NCBI GenBank assembly: GCA_002421805.1 | Contig: DISM01000004.1 | Location: 562,662 to 626,661 of the forward strand | Direction: 5' to 3' | Source: Candidatus Omnitrophica bacterium UBA6210 | GTDB lineage: Bacteria; Omnitrophota; Gorgyraeia; Velamenicoccales; Velamenicoccaceae | DNA: 64,000 bases | Part shown: positions 27,601-39,600 of the stretch, piece by piece | Layout: every line of letters begins with the position of its first letter | Numbering within the stretch: the stretch's first letter is position 1 | Notes under the pieces: generated by a model | Told to the model about the DNA's origin: nothing | Seen by the model: the letters and a program-made list of their open reading frames with translations, nothing else | The model's database searches: none | Translations under genes and position numbers: made by a program

Positions 27601-30600
27601 TCTTCCGGTATCTGTTTACCGAAGGTTATTTTCCTGGAAAGGTATTGGGCTAAAACACGCAGGAGATTCTTGTGGTCGTTGCGGCGCAGGACAGGAATGA
27701 GCGTGCCGAAATGCCTGACTTTCAGGACAAACAGGATGCTGTCGCAGGCGCGGAAAGCAGGGGAACGTTCGGAAATAAAGACGGTCTTATAGAGGCGGGC
27801 GTGCCAGTAGCGGGACATCTGGGGCCTTCCTTCATCGGAAGAGGAAGCCCCGCCCCTTCCGGGCTGGGGCCTTCCTTCATCGGAAGAGGAAGCCCCGCCC
27901 TCTCTGGGCTGAGGATGCTCAGGCGAGCCGCGCAGCATCTGATGATCTTTTGACCAGTTCAAAAAGACCTTTTCAAATACCGCATCTGCATCCTTATAAC
28001 CCTTGGCCTGTCCTGAGCAAACCGCAAGCCAAAGAGACTGATAAGCGATCATAAAATGGTTCGTGAAACGGCCTTCCCGGACGATCTCGGCGAGGTAGCC
28101 GATATTCTCTGATGCTTTTTGTTGCTGCGGGATCGTCGTCGCTTCTTTTCCTGCGGCAGCGGCCTTGGCGCGCCGGATGACAATATCGCCGAGGATCTCC
28201 TGTGTGCGCACAATAATGTTCCTGGCGCCGACAAAATCGGGTTCCCATAAATACGGAAGATGGAGCAGCCGCGCCATATCATCGCGGGCCTGGGCCATAT
28301 TGCCGGCAGCCACAGCGGCCCTGAGGCGGCTTGCGGCTCCAGCGACCTTTTCAAAACGGGCCTCGCCAAGTTCACGCAGGCGCAGACGCAACTGCTGGAG
28401 GTGTGCCATCTCTCCATCGATGGCCGCAAGCCGCAGATCCATATAGCTCCTGGCCATGCCGACGGCTTCCCGGGCGGGTTTGAAGCGGCCCACCTGGATC
28501 AACTTTACAGCCAACTCAAGTTCCTGACGGGCCTGTTTCTTCTCTTCCACGCGCACGCCCTTCATGGACACCGCGATGGCGGCGAGGGTTGCCAACATCT
28601 CCGCAGAAGAAGGATCTCCTTCGAGTTCATGCTCGATATCGGCCAGGGCTTCGGCGTGTTCCCGGGTCTTCAGCGTCTCCGTCGCCAGGGACTCAAACAC
28701 CTGGTCGAAAATACGGTGCCAGCGATACAAGGTGCGGCGCTCAGGCTTCTGCTCCAGCACGGCCGCGCCTTCCTTCTCAACGAACCTGCCCATCAAAACT
28801 GTCACCTTGCCGTCGCGGCCCTCTTCGATCTTCTGCCTGGACTTGACCCTCTCCAGCCGCTCAGCCAAAAGCCCGCGACGCTGTTGGGCGCAATCGTAGG
28901 CCAGCCCGGCCAGGATCCATGTCGCGGCCATCTCATTGCCCGCTTCGATGAATCTGATGATCTCTTCGGCCCGCGCAAGACCGGCGGAACGCAGCGAACG
29001 CTTGAGTGCGCCCAGGCGGCGGCCGACATCCCTTGCCTCGTAACGCTCATAAGCCAGTTCAAGCGTCTTGGAAAGCAGGCGCCGCACCTCCGTGTGTCTT
29101 GCCTGCGCCCTGGCCTCCGCCGGCAGGATGGTCTGGCGATAGACCGATGACTTGGCCGGCGAGCTGGACAAACCCATCTGTTTCAATTCATGAGAATATT
29201 CTCTCCTTAAACTTTCCCTGGCTGATTCGGGCAAGGCACGGAAGAAATCGGCGATCTCTTTTTCTTTTAACGTCAGCTCCCGGTGGATTTCTTCAACCGG
29301 TTCCCTGAAACGTTCAAACGTCTCCGGCATCGCCCGGATCAACTCATCCAGATAAAGCAAGGGGTCATCTAACAGGCTCACAGGATCCAGGCCATGATTT
29401 GATAAAAATACGCTGATAGCATAAGGATCGTTTTCATAAAGGCCTCTTAAGACCCCGGCCGCTTCTTTTCTGATCGTATGTTTTTCTTTGCTATAGACCA
29501 ACAGCAGCCTTTCGTTCAATAGGCCCCTGAATTTTTCTGTATTCCCTGCCGGCGAGCTTTCGCCGCCCGTCGGATCCTGAACAGAACAAATAAATGAATA
29601 TAACGCCTTATCCAGCTCTTGTTTGAAATCCTCTGGACGGCCCATAGAGCTGCCATCAAAACCGCCCAATAATTCCACATTCTTTCGATATACCTCTTTC
29701 TTTAAAACCGGCTCCACCGCCCCCCAGGACGCCTCTTTCCACGAAGAAGCGTATCGCCTGGATATATCCTCCCTGACGGTCTTGTTCACAACAACGGCCC
29801 AGGATTTTAATTGGCTAAGGTTCTGTGCATATTGATCCTCACGTCCTTCCGAAGCCTCTGCCGCAGCGGGAATGCCCAGGGCCAAGATAGGACAAGGCAG
29901 GATATTCTCTTCCTGAATCAACGCCGTGCCCAACTGCATGGCCATCTTGAACCACTTGACCGGCCTGTCCTTAACAGCCTCCTCGACATGAGGGATCGCC
30001 CAGGTCAGGGCGCCGGCAATAGGCACATTCTGCTCATCCAGGGCCTCAAGGAATTTCTGGACGTGTCTTTGGGTCCCGGGACGCGTCTCAAAACCGCTTT
30101 CCACCAGCTGGCCGCGACGTGCCACCAACGGACGCAGGAACCTGTCTATCCTGGATGACCGCGCCGGAGAACTTGAAACAGGCACAAACCCAAGCGCGCC
30201 GTCTTTGTATGAGGTATAACCCGGCATATCCTGGAAGGCGCCGTAGATCACATAATGGATGCCGGGGACAAGTTCGGCGTAGAATGAAACCGCAGAGATT
30301 AAGTCGGGTGAATGGCCGACAACGAGCTTGAATTCTTTTTCTGAATCCGGGAAATACCAGGACTTGACCTGTCCGAGGAATGCCCTGACATCATCTGCAT
30401 CATACTCTTCGTCGAAGCGGTTCCAGAGAAGCTGGCGGACCAAGGGATCATAAATATTGCTTGGATCCAGGCCTTCCAGGTCCTGGCGAGACACGGCCAT
30501 GCCGGTACGGCGTGACGGCGGGCCAGCGTGGACAGCGGCCAAGCCGTCGGCGACCATCATGACGGGGCTCAGCCGGATAAAATAGTTGTAGAGATCCCCA

Positions 30601-33600
30601 AAATACGAAGAGCCACAGAGTTGCCGTAACTTTTCCCTGAATTCCAGGCCCTGGGAAACAGCGCCCTTGTTGGCCTTGTCGGTCAAGGTGTCGTGATTGC
30701 CAGCCACATAGAAAACCCGGCCGGGATAGGCGCCGATCAAGTAGAAGATATGTTTCATGATGGCGACAGAGGAGTCCATCTCGGCGAGAAATGCCTGGCC
30801 GGCGGAAGGCTGGCGCATCATATAAGAATCCGGATGCACGGCGTCACCGAGGATGGCCAGCACGGCCCGGCCTTCCCTGAGTTTCTTCTCGACCGATCCT
30901 GCGCCCAAAATCTGCGCGAGGTTGGCGTTATTGGCATGCAGGTCGCCGACCAGGATGATCTCCTGATCGTCCGGCAGCACGGCCACAGCGCCATGGTCTC
31001 TTCTCGACGTCTCCAGCACTTCGATCGCAGCAAGGATCTTCTGCTCGAAATCGCCTGCGCGCCTGAGGGCCGCCGGCGAGCTGATATCCCTGTCCTGGCG
31101 CGCTACCGCGTGCGATCTCCCGGCCGGCGAGGAGGCCAATTCTTTTTCCGCCGCCTCCTGGATGGTACGCGCATAGACAAGTTTGTCTATTCTTGCGGCC
31201 TCCCGGGCCCTGCGGATAAGCCATTGCGACTCCTCGATGATCTGATGCAGGGCTTTGCGCCTGTACCACCTCATAAAGCCTTGGCCGTCGGCGAGCATCT
31301 CGAGCATGGCGAGCTGTTCGGACGTCAATCCTTGCGTATCCTCAAACGTCAGGTCCTCGATGACCGCAGACCCCTTCCTGTATCCCCATTTTCTCATCCC
31401 TGTGATGGCGCCGGCGTCATCCCGCTTGAAGAACGTCAGGACCGCGCCTCTGTCGGAATACCCCTCCGACATCTCGTAATCGATATTGGCGATACCGCTA
31501 TTCAGTGCAGGATACAAGACGATCCAGGGGAGCGCGGTCTTGTCGCCCTCAAACTTTTTGCGCTCATTATGGCCCCAGATGACAAAAAGGCTCGATTCCC
31601 TGTCGACAAAAACCTGGGCGATATGGCCGAGGATCTCATGACCCAGGCCTTCCAATCCTCCCCTGTCCACGAAATTCTTGACGGCAACGGCTTTGGCATG
31701 GGCATCGATATCGGAATACCAGCCGTTGATGATCGTAAAAGCCTCACCCAGCGCTTCCCACATCTTCCTGCGGAATACCATGGAATCCGGAAGGTCGGTC
31801 ACATCCTGGAAGAAAGAACGGATGTCCTCGGCCATCAACTCCAGCGCCGGCAAGCCGGACAGCCCCTTATACGCGACGGCAAACCCGCCTTTCTCGTAGT
31901 CGATGGGAACGATATTATGCATATGGAGATTACCCAGAACGTCCACATAGAACAGCCTGAAATTTTTCAGTTCCCAAAGGGTGCGTTCGATGATCACGGG
32001 GTCGCGCCAGAAATTATCCAGATTGACTTCCTCGAAGTCGATCAAGGGGATATCTGCCGCAAGCTGCTGGTTTAAAGCCGCAATCCGCGCATTATATGCG
32101 TCTTTGACCTGCCTGAGATAAACAAGCGTTTGCGCAAAAATATCGGGCAGAGGAAGCTCTTGTTGACGGGTATAAGCGGGGTTATCTCTGTTGAGCTCAT
32201 TGCGGGCTCTTATGACCGCATTCTCATCCTTCAATCTCTTGATCTCTTCGGAGAAACGGCCCTGGATAAAGAAGAGATCGACGGTATCAAAAGGCCGCAG
32301 ACGATGCAACTGCAGGATGGCATTGATCGTCCTGAGCGCCGCGTTGAAGCGCTCCTGATTCAGCTGCGTCAACTCGACATCCCCCCAACCGGCATGCCGG
32401 AAGGCCTCGCGCAGCCAATATGCGACATGATGATTTTTGACATCCTTGGCCGTGTAGTCGATGCCATTGGCCTCAAATAAAAAGTGCACGCCCAAAACGG
32501 CCAGTGTCCGCCATAATTCGTGGTTGCCGATGAAAGGCTTGAGCTTACCGGCATCTCTGAGCCAGCGCACCAGTTCAAAAACACCCTGGGGATCACTGCC
32601 CCGGTCATATTTATCGTTCAGGCCGATAAACCTTGCGGCCTGGCGGCGGGCATCAATGCCGCTGGCGGCAAGATGCGACCTCAAATCGCCCAAGGAACCG
32701 ATCTTCGTGTAAGCATCGGCCGGCAATCCTAAAACAAATCCGACAAGGCTGCGGGCGCGGGCTGCCCCTCCGTGCAGGTCCTGCATGGCCGCAATCAAAG
32801 GAAGGCGGCCGGAACCGGGCTGCCGCAATTCATCCTCGATGGCGTGCGTCAGATAAAACAGCTCGAAAATTCTCTTTTCCCTGTCCCAGAAATCAAACAG
32901 CAGATTCACGCCATAACGGATATTACGGTTATCCAGGATCGAGAAGGCGCTTTCCATGTCCGAGAGAGCGCTGGCCAATTCATAATACAACTGCGGCAGG
33001 AACGCGCTCGTATTTCCTGTTACAAACCCGGCCGCAAAACGCTGAAATAACTCCTCAAGGGTCGCGGCAACGCGGGGATATCTCTTTGCGTCAAAAATAG
33101 CCTGGACATACAGGCGCCTGTCATGGATCGGCCAGGCGTATAAGCCGCGGGCCTCGTAAAGCCCCGAGGCATATTCCTGGAGTTTCGTCGCAAAAGGATT
33201 CTTGTCGCTGCGGTCGTCAAGCGTCGCAGCATTCAGGCGCTTCCATAAGGCAACGCTCTCCAGGACTTCTGTGACGGCCTGCGATGCCGGTGAGCTGAAG
33301 ACAGGGATTGTATCCGTATTTCGGACGATCGGCCTGATATATTTCAAAAATTCACCATGACTCGGCCATGTATAGATCGTGACAGCCGGCCCGATCGATC
33401 CAAGGTCTGCCTCCGGCGCATCTTCCCGGACTCTCTCATACGCCAGGCCTGACCGATCCAAAAACGGACGATACACCAGACCAAAGGTTTCCTGGAGTCT
33501 CTGATAACCATCTATCCCGTAAGGACTATTCTGATAATAGACGGCATCGGCAATAAAATGAATTTCTCTCGGCCGGCCGCTTGACAAGACAGGCAATGAC

Positions 33601-36600
33601 TTCAGCTGGACGATAAAGCTTTTGAAAAGATTGAAAAGACATCCTGCCAGCTGCCCTCCGGCCAAAACAAAAATCTCGCCGTTTAACCCGGGAATCGTAT
33701 AGTTTTTCGGATCCGACGGCGTCTGCTTGACAAAAGTCAGGCCGCGCAGATCTTTGAATTCCGAATCGTAGGACGGATGCACCACATCATAAATCCTGTC
33801 AAAGATACGGCCCTGAATGAGGTTTAGCGATGCATCTAAAGCGTCTTCGATCAAAAATATCCCTCTCCCATGCCTTTGGTGGATCATATGACAGATGATG
33901 AGAACAGTCTTTGCGACATTTTCTTTTTCATCCACTGGCTGCGAGAAGCTACCCTGGTGCCCTGCGGCTCGATGCGATAAATCCTCGGCCTGCTGTCCCG
34001 ACCCCTGTTTCCCGATAGACGGTGAACTCAAAGGAGACCTCTCGGTCTCCTCCTTATGGAGCATCTCTCGATATCTGCCTAAGGTCTGCTTCGCGTAATT
34101 AGCCAGCCCCTCATCGATGCTTCGCGCGGCGCGTTCCAAATGTTTTTCCAATCCCGCCTCCTTGGCAACCCTAAGGAATAAATCGTCTGTTACCCCTGGC
34201 GGAATGTTAAGAATATCCTGCGCCGCATATCGATGATCCATGTCATGGTAAGGCGCATATAATTTCATCAATTCATGCTTAAGCAGGCGCGCTGCTCTTT
34301 GCTCGGCTGTTTCCGGCGCCACAGGCATATGTTCTCTGATGGCCGCCAGCGACCCCTGTGCGGCTTTTACTTGCTCTTCGTATGTCCTTTCGGCTCTTTC
34401 TCTGGCTACCCTCTCCAGGTGTTCAACGACCGTAAGGACCATCCCGGACAGTTGAATCTCAGACAACATCTTCCCTAACCAATACATGGCGTGTGTCTGG
34501 ATAGAACGGCTATATGGAAAATACATTTCCTTTATTTTCTTCTCGACTTCAGCGACGGCCTCAGCAACGATAACCTGTTGACCAAGCCACTCCTGAACAG
34601 ACTGTTCCGCATTGACAGAAGTGTATCCTTCCTCAAGAGGAAATACAAAAGAATCAACCTTTTTCTGAGCCATAATAAAGCCTGCTCCATTTTTATTGAA
34701 TAAATACAAGGCCTTTTCACTAAATCCGACGCTCTTGAGCGCCTCGCGCTCATGATCACCCACCGAACCGTCGGTATCGGCAAGGAAGAATCCGCCATGT
34801 GCGAGGGCTCGATAAACTCCATCGAAAAATTCTCCATAAAATTCACGCCCTAAGGGATATACGAGCGTAAATCCCGACCAAATCATGTCGATGCTTCCTT
34901 CGGAAACATCTCCATCGGCCAGGACCTGGTTAAGCGTTTTCAGATAATGCAACTTGAGACGACGGCTGATTTCCTGCTGGTGCTCAAGAGGCAACTCTTC
35001 AATCAGGTTGACGACTAAATTCAGGCCGTATCTTCGAATAGTCTCCTTATGCGCTTGATAATCCAGAGTGCTCTTTATCATTTGTTCGACAATACGGTCT
35101 CCTCCCGGAGCTTTTCCGGAAAGCGGATCGACAAGAAAGACTTCCGAGGCTCCGTACCGGGCCGCATTGATTCCAAAAAATGGATGAGGTCCTGCGCCCA
35201 AGTCGACAACTCTTCTGCCTTTAAAAGACATAAGATGCCTGTGGCTTAATTCGACGGCTGTTGAACCAACAGACTTGCGGCTATATGCCCATTCGCCCAC
35301 ACCCTGGCGAATCGGCAACTCTTTTAAAAATATCTTTTCTATCTCCGTCGCAAGACCAGGAGAAGAAACGGCTTCTTCCCTAATGTCTTCTGTCTCCAGG
35401 ATCTCGGCCACAAGAGCTGTCAGCTTTGCCGCTGCCGGTTCAACTTTGGCCTCATCTTCAGCCGTAAGTTTTTCTGTCGAGACATAGACGCGGCCGGCTG
35501 ACAATTCTTTTTCCAGAAGAAGGCTGTTTAAGGCCCTGGCCACAACGGAACGATCCATCCCTTCGGGAACGGCTGATGGAGCGACATCAAAGACAACAAC
35601 CCCTTCTTCTGCGCGTAACGCCACGCCCTCGGCAACGCCAACGCCTGCATCCAGCATGCGTTGGCGCGTTGTCTCAAGCCAAACAGGATCGACAAAGCTT
35701 GCGTAGTTCGTCCGCTCCCGGGCCTCATAGAACCTCAGGCCGGCGGCCCAATCCTCCAGAAGCAGGAACGCATTGTTGTCGGCCGCGGGTGCGAAAACCT
35801 GCTCAAAAAGCCCGGCGACATCCTGTCTGAATTCATGAAGTCTGTTATTGGCCATATTCTCCGCCAGAAACTCAACCATATGCCTGTCGCGGCTCAAGAA
35901 GATCAGCCTCAACGCCTGGCGCGCCTGCGCCCTCTGGGCGAACTGTTTTTTGGTGCCTGCCTGCCTGATGTTGAGCTTCAGATAATCCTCGAGCGTCTTG
36001 CGCACCCCGTCTTTGGCGCCGGACCACATGTCCGCAGATATGCCGCCGGCCTTGAGCGCAATGATCTCCAGGAGCCCAAGGTTACGCGTCTGCTTAAAGA
36101 TGTCCTCAAGGAACAACAGGCCGTAAGGATCGTCTGCAAAGGCAGGGAAAACAAACTTTAAGAGTGCCTTGCGCAAGGCCTCATTCTCCTGCCACAACCG
36201 AAGAAAAACGCCGGCCGTTTTCTCCTGGTCTGTGACGGCAAAAACGATGATGTTGGAACGCAGGTTCTCGCTCATGGACAGAGAATCATCATAATGCAGA
36301 ACGATGAACCGCAGATACGGCAGGGCCTTTTCGTATTCCCCTTGCAGCATAAGAATGGTGCTGAAATCTTCCACGACCCTCACAAGCCGGGACAGCGGCA
36401 TTTGGGGACCGAAGGTACCGTCCTGGACGTCAAAGCCCACAGCTGCCAGCAGTGATGTGTATGTCCCGATGGTCTGGCGTACGAACGATGTTTCCTGACA
36501 CATGGCAAGGAAGGCTTGCCGGACGACAACAGCTTCGCCAGCCTTGGCGTATTTGGCCTGCATCTCGTCTCTGATGCGCAATAACGTTTCCAGGGAAAAT

Positions 36601-39600
36601 TTGGAATACCAGCGGACTTTTTTGCGCAACCGGGCCATGGCCTCCCTGTCGGCATCGAAAAACTCATGCATCGACCGCAATCCGCCGAGCATAATGGACA
36701 AGTGATAATAGGATTTCAGGAATGGGATCTCAAAGTCGTCTTTCCGGCTGTGCCTTTCCAGGAGATCGAAGAGTTTTTCAACCTCGATACAATAAGAGGC
36801 GATATTTGCGGTTTCGGCGAGTTCACCGAAGATCATCTTGAGGTAAAGGTTGGCGGCCTTCTTGACCAGGTCAAGGAAATCGCCGTCAACAGGCGGATCC
36901 ATCCGGATAATTTCCTTGGAGAGCTCAATCGCTTCCTGCGCATAATCGTAAAGGCGTGGATCATCCTTGGCCGCCAGGAGGCCGAAGAGCTCGAAATCAA
37001 GAGCAAAGAAGTCGTAGAAGACGCGGTAACGCATCTGCGTGGCCTGATGCTGGACGGATACCTTGGCCAATTCACTGAGGATCTTGTTGAAGCCTTCGCA
37101 TGTCCTGCCCTGGTCCAGCTCGCCTTTCATCTTCAGGAAGACGGCGTGCGCGGCAAGCCAGAGACGCTCGGAAGATCCGTGCTCCGCAGCGGCCGATATG
37201 AACACCGTGATAAAGTACGCGGCGCCCATGCGCATCTCGTCATAGGCAAGCCCTTTGACCCGGTCCCTGTAAAGACGCAGGAAGTCGCGGCCGCTGGAAT
37301 GCAATCCGGCTGCATCATCCAAAACGTGGATGATTTTATCTGCGCTCATCCCGTTGAAAATGTCCCCTTCCCTTTTTGCCAGGGTCTCGATGGCATCCAG
37401 GACCCGGCTCGGAGAACTGGCAGAAACCAGGACCTCAATCATCGCATCTGTTGTGCTGTAAAATCTTACCGCTATGTCCGGGGATGAAACCGCTTGCGGC
37501 CTCATCGTCGCGCCATCCCATGTCATGTCCCAGGCCGCATTTTCTCCGACCACGACGCCTGATCTCTCCGCGAGATCTTCGGCGTATTGACGCTTCAGCG
37601 CCAGCGCTTCCTCGCGCGAACCGTTGAAATCTTCCGGACCGATGTAAACCAGGTCCAGGGGAACCATGATCTCAGTCTTGATGCCGTAAAGCGCCGCTAC
37701 TTTCACCGTCGCCGCCAGCGACGTATCGATGCAGGCATTCAAGTGGCCGCCGGCATAGATGACCCGCTGGACAGGCTGATGGTCAAAGACAGCATGCTCA
37801 AGGTTGACGGTCTTTAAGAGACCCCGGCGGCTCAATTTTTCTGTTAGTGAGGCGAAGGCGTTCTCCCATGCGGCCGGGAAGGCGATCTTGACCACCTGAA
37901 TGGGGACAGTCTTGACGATAGCCGGTGAACTGAGCGCATACCCCTTTTTCGAGAGGAATGCCGAAACCCTTGTGCCGACCGGTGCCGCGCCGTTCAAAAC
38001 CATGGGCACAAACACTACGACGCCATCAGGCCCCCGTTCAACCCTTAAAGCCCTGGACAGAGATGTAACAATCTCAACAGACCCTCCAAAATATCCGACA
38101 AAATCTTTCTTGATGAAATAAAGGCCTTGCCCCAGGCCGATGCCACCTGTCACACCCTGCTCAAAACTCTTTTCCATCGCCAGGCTGAAACCGGGCCCTT
38201 TATCCCATATATAGGTAAAGAATCCTTCCTGCGTCTCAAAAATAACGACCAGCATGGGGGCCTGGACATGCCGGATGTTATGAACAAAATGCATCAGAGT
38301 CAACAGCCGTGTATCGATGAGCGACACGGCATCGTTGATATCGCTGACGGCATCGCGGGAATCGACGAATCTTGCCAGGCGGACGCCCGGATATGCCTGC
38401 AGCTTCTCAAGCCCTGCCCCATGCTCAAGAACGTCTGCAATTTTTTCTTCCAGGGTCTTGTTATAAACGGATACTGCCGGCGAGCTCTCGTCGCCTTCCT
38501 CTTCGTCGTCAAAAAAGCCCCGGGCCATTCCCCTAATCCTGTATTTGTAATAATCGGCGTTACCTGGGTATGGCCCGATGAAGTCCACCTTGATGCCCGG
38601 AAGGATCTGCCTGGACTCCAGGCACGCGTAGAAATCCTGTATAGGTTTGTTGTCTTTGTGGAGCATACCGAAAACATGGTTGACCCCGCGGCCCTTGAGG
38701 TCTCTTAAGGCCTGACGCATGATCTCCCAGGCAAGATGCTGGCGCCTGTATTCTTCCCTGACAGCCAGATAATCCAGTTCGTGATCATCATAAAAACAAT
38801 AGCCCAGCATGCGCCGGCCGATGGAAACGAACGTCACATACCTGCCGATGCCCTGGCTCTTGAAAAAGTGATACTGCAGGACATCGTCAAACTCCTTGTG
38901 CCAGTTGCCTTCGTATCCGTTGACGGCCTTGTTGATGTCCGCCATCGAGGCGTGCAGGCTTCTGCGCCTGGATTCGCTTCTGATGCTTCCCAGATGGACC
39001 GCGTCTATCTCAATGCCCTTGGATATCAATGAAGGGCTGGAGGAACGCCGTGACGACGTCCTGCGAAGTCCTGAGCCAGCCGAAGGACGAAGTCCCGAGC
39101 TTGTCGAGGGGAGCGAAAGCGAAGGGCTTGAAATGCCCAAGGAATTCTTCATGGCCTTGATGGCGTCGGCCACTTCATAAATATTCTGGATGATCTGGAC
39201 TTTTGCACCCCACCTGCGGCCTGTGGCCAAGCCCGAAGGATCGATATAGACGGCTTTCGCACCCAATGCAAAAGCAGGCTCAATATCTGTCTTGACGCTG
39301 TCACCCACGACGACGCAGTGTCCGGCGGTTGTCTCAAGCAGTCTTTCGATCACATATTTCAAAAGCCCTGGATCCGGCTTCCTTCGCTTGAATTCAGACG
39401 TACAGAAAATATGCGACGGGTCGAAATATCCGCCGACGCCCAAGGCCCTCAGGATCGCTTCGGACTGGGACCTGTTATTGTTGGTCCAGAGGGCGAACCG
39501 GTATGCCGACGAGAGGTCTTTGAGCATGGCGGCCAGCTCATAATCAGGCTCCAGATAATCTTCCGGGTTCACGTGAGCGTCTTTCCATTCTTCCCAGGCG

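Noticed and set aside
27821..27910. CRISPR array or terminator pair
   Set aside because: Two adjacent copies without spacers, in frame and translated. The hairpin lacks a U-run, so it is neither a CRISPR array nor a normal intrinsic terminator.
30693..32075. Plus-strand ORF of 460 codons
   Set aside because: Fully opposite the two metallophosphatase domains, which show clear motifs on the minus strand. A shadow frame.
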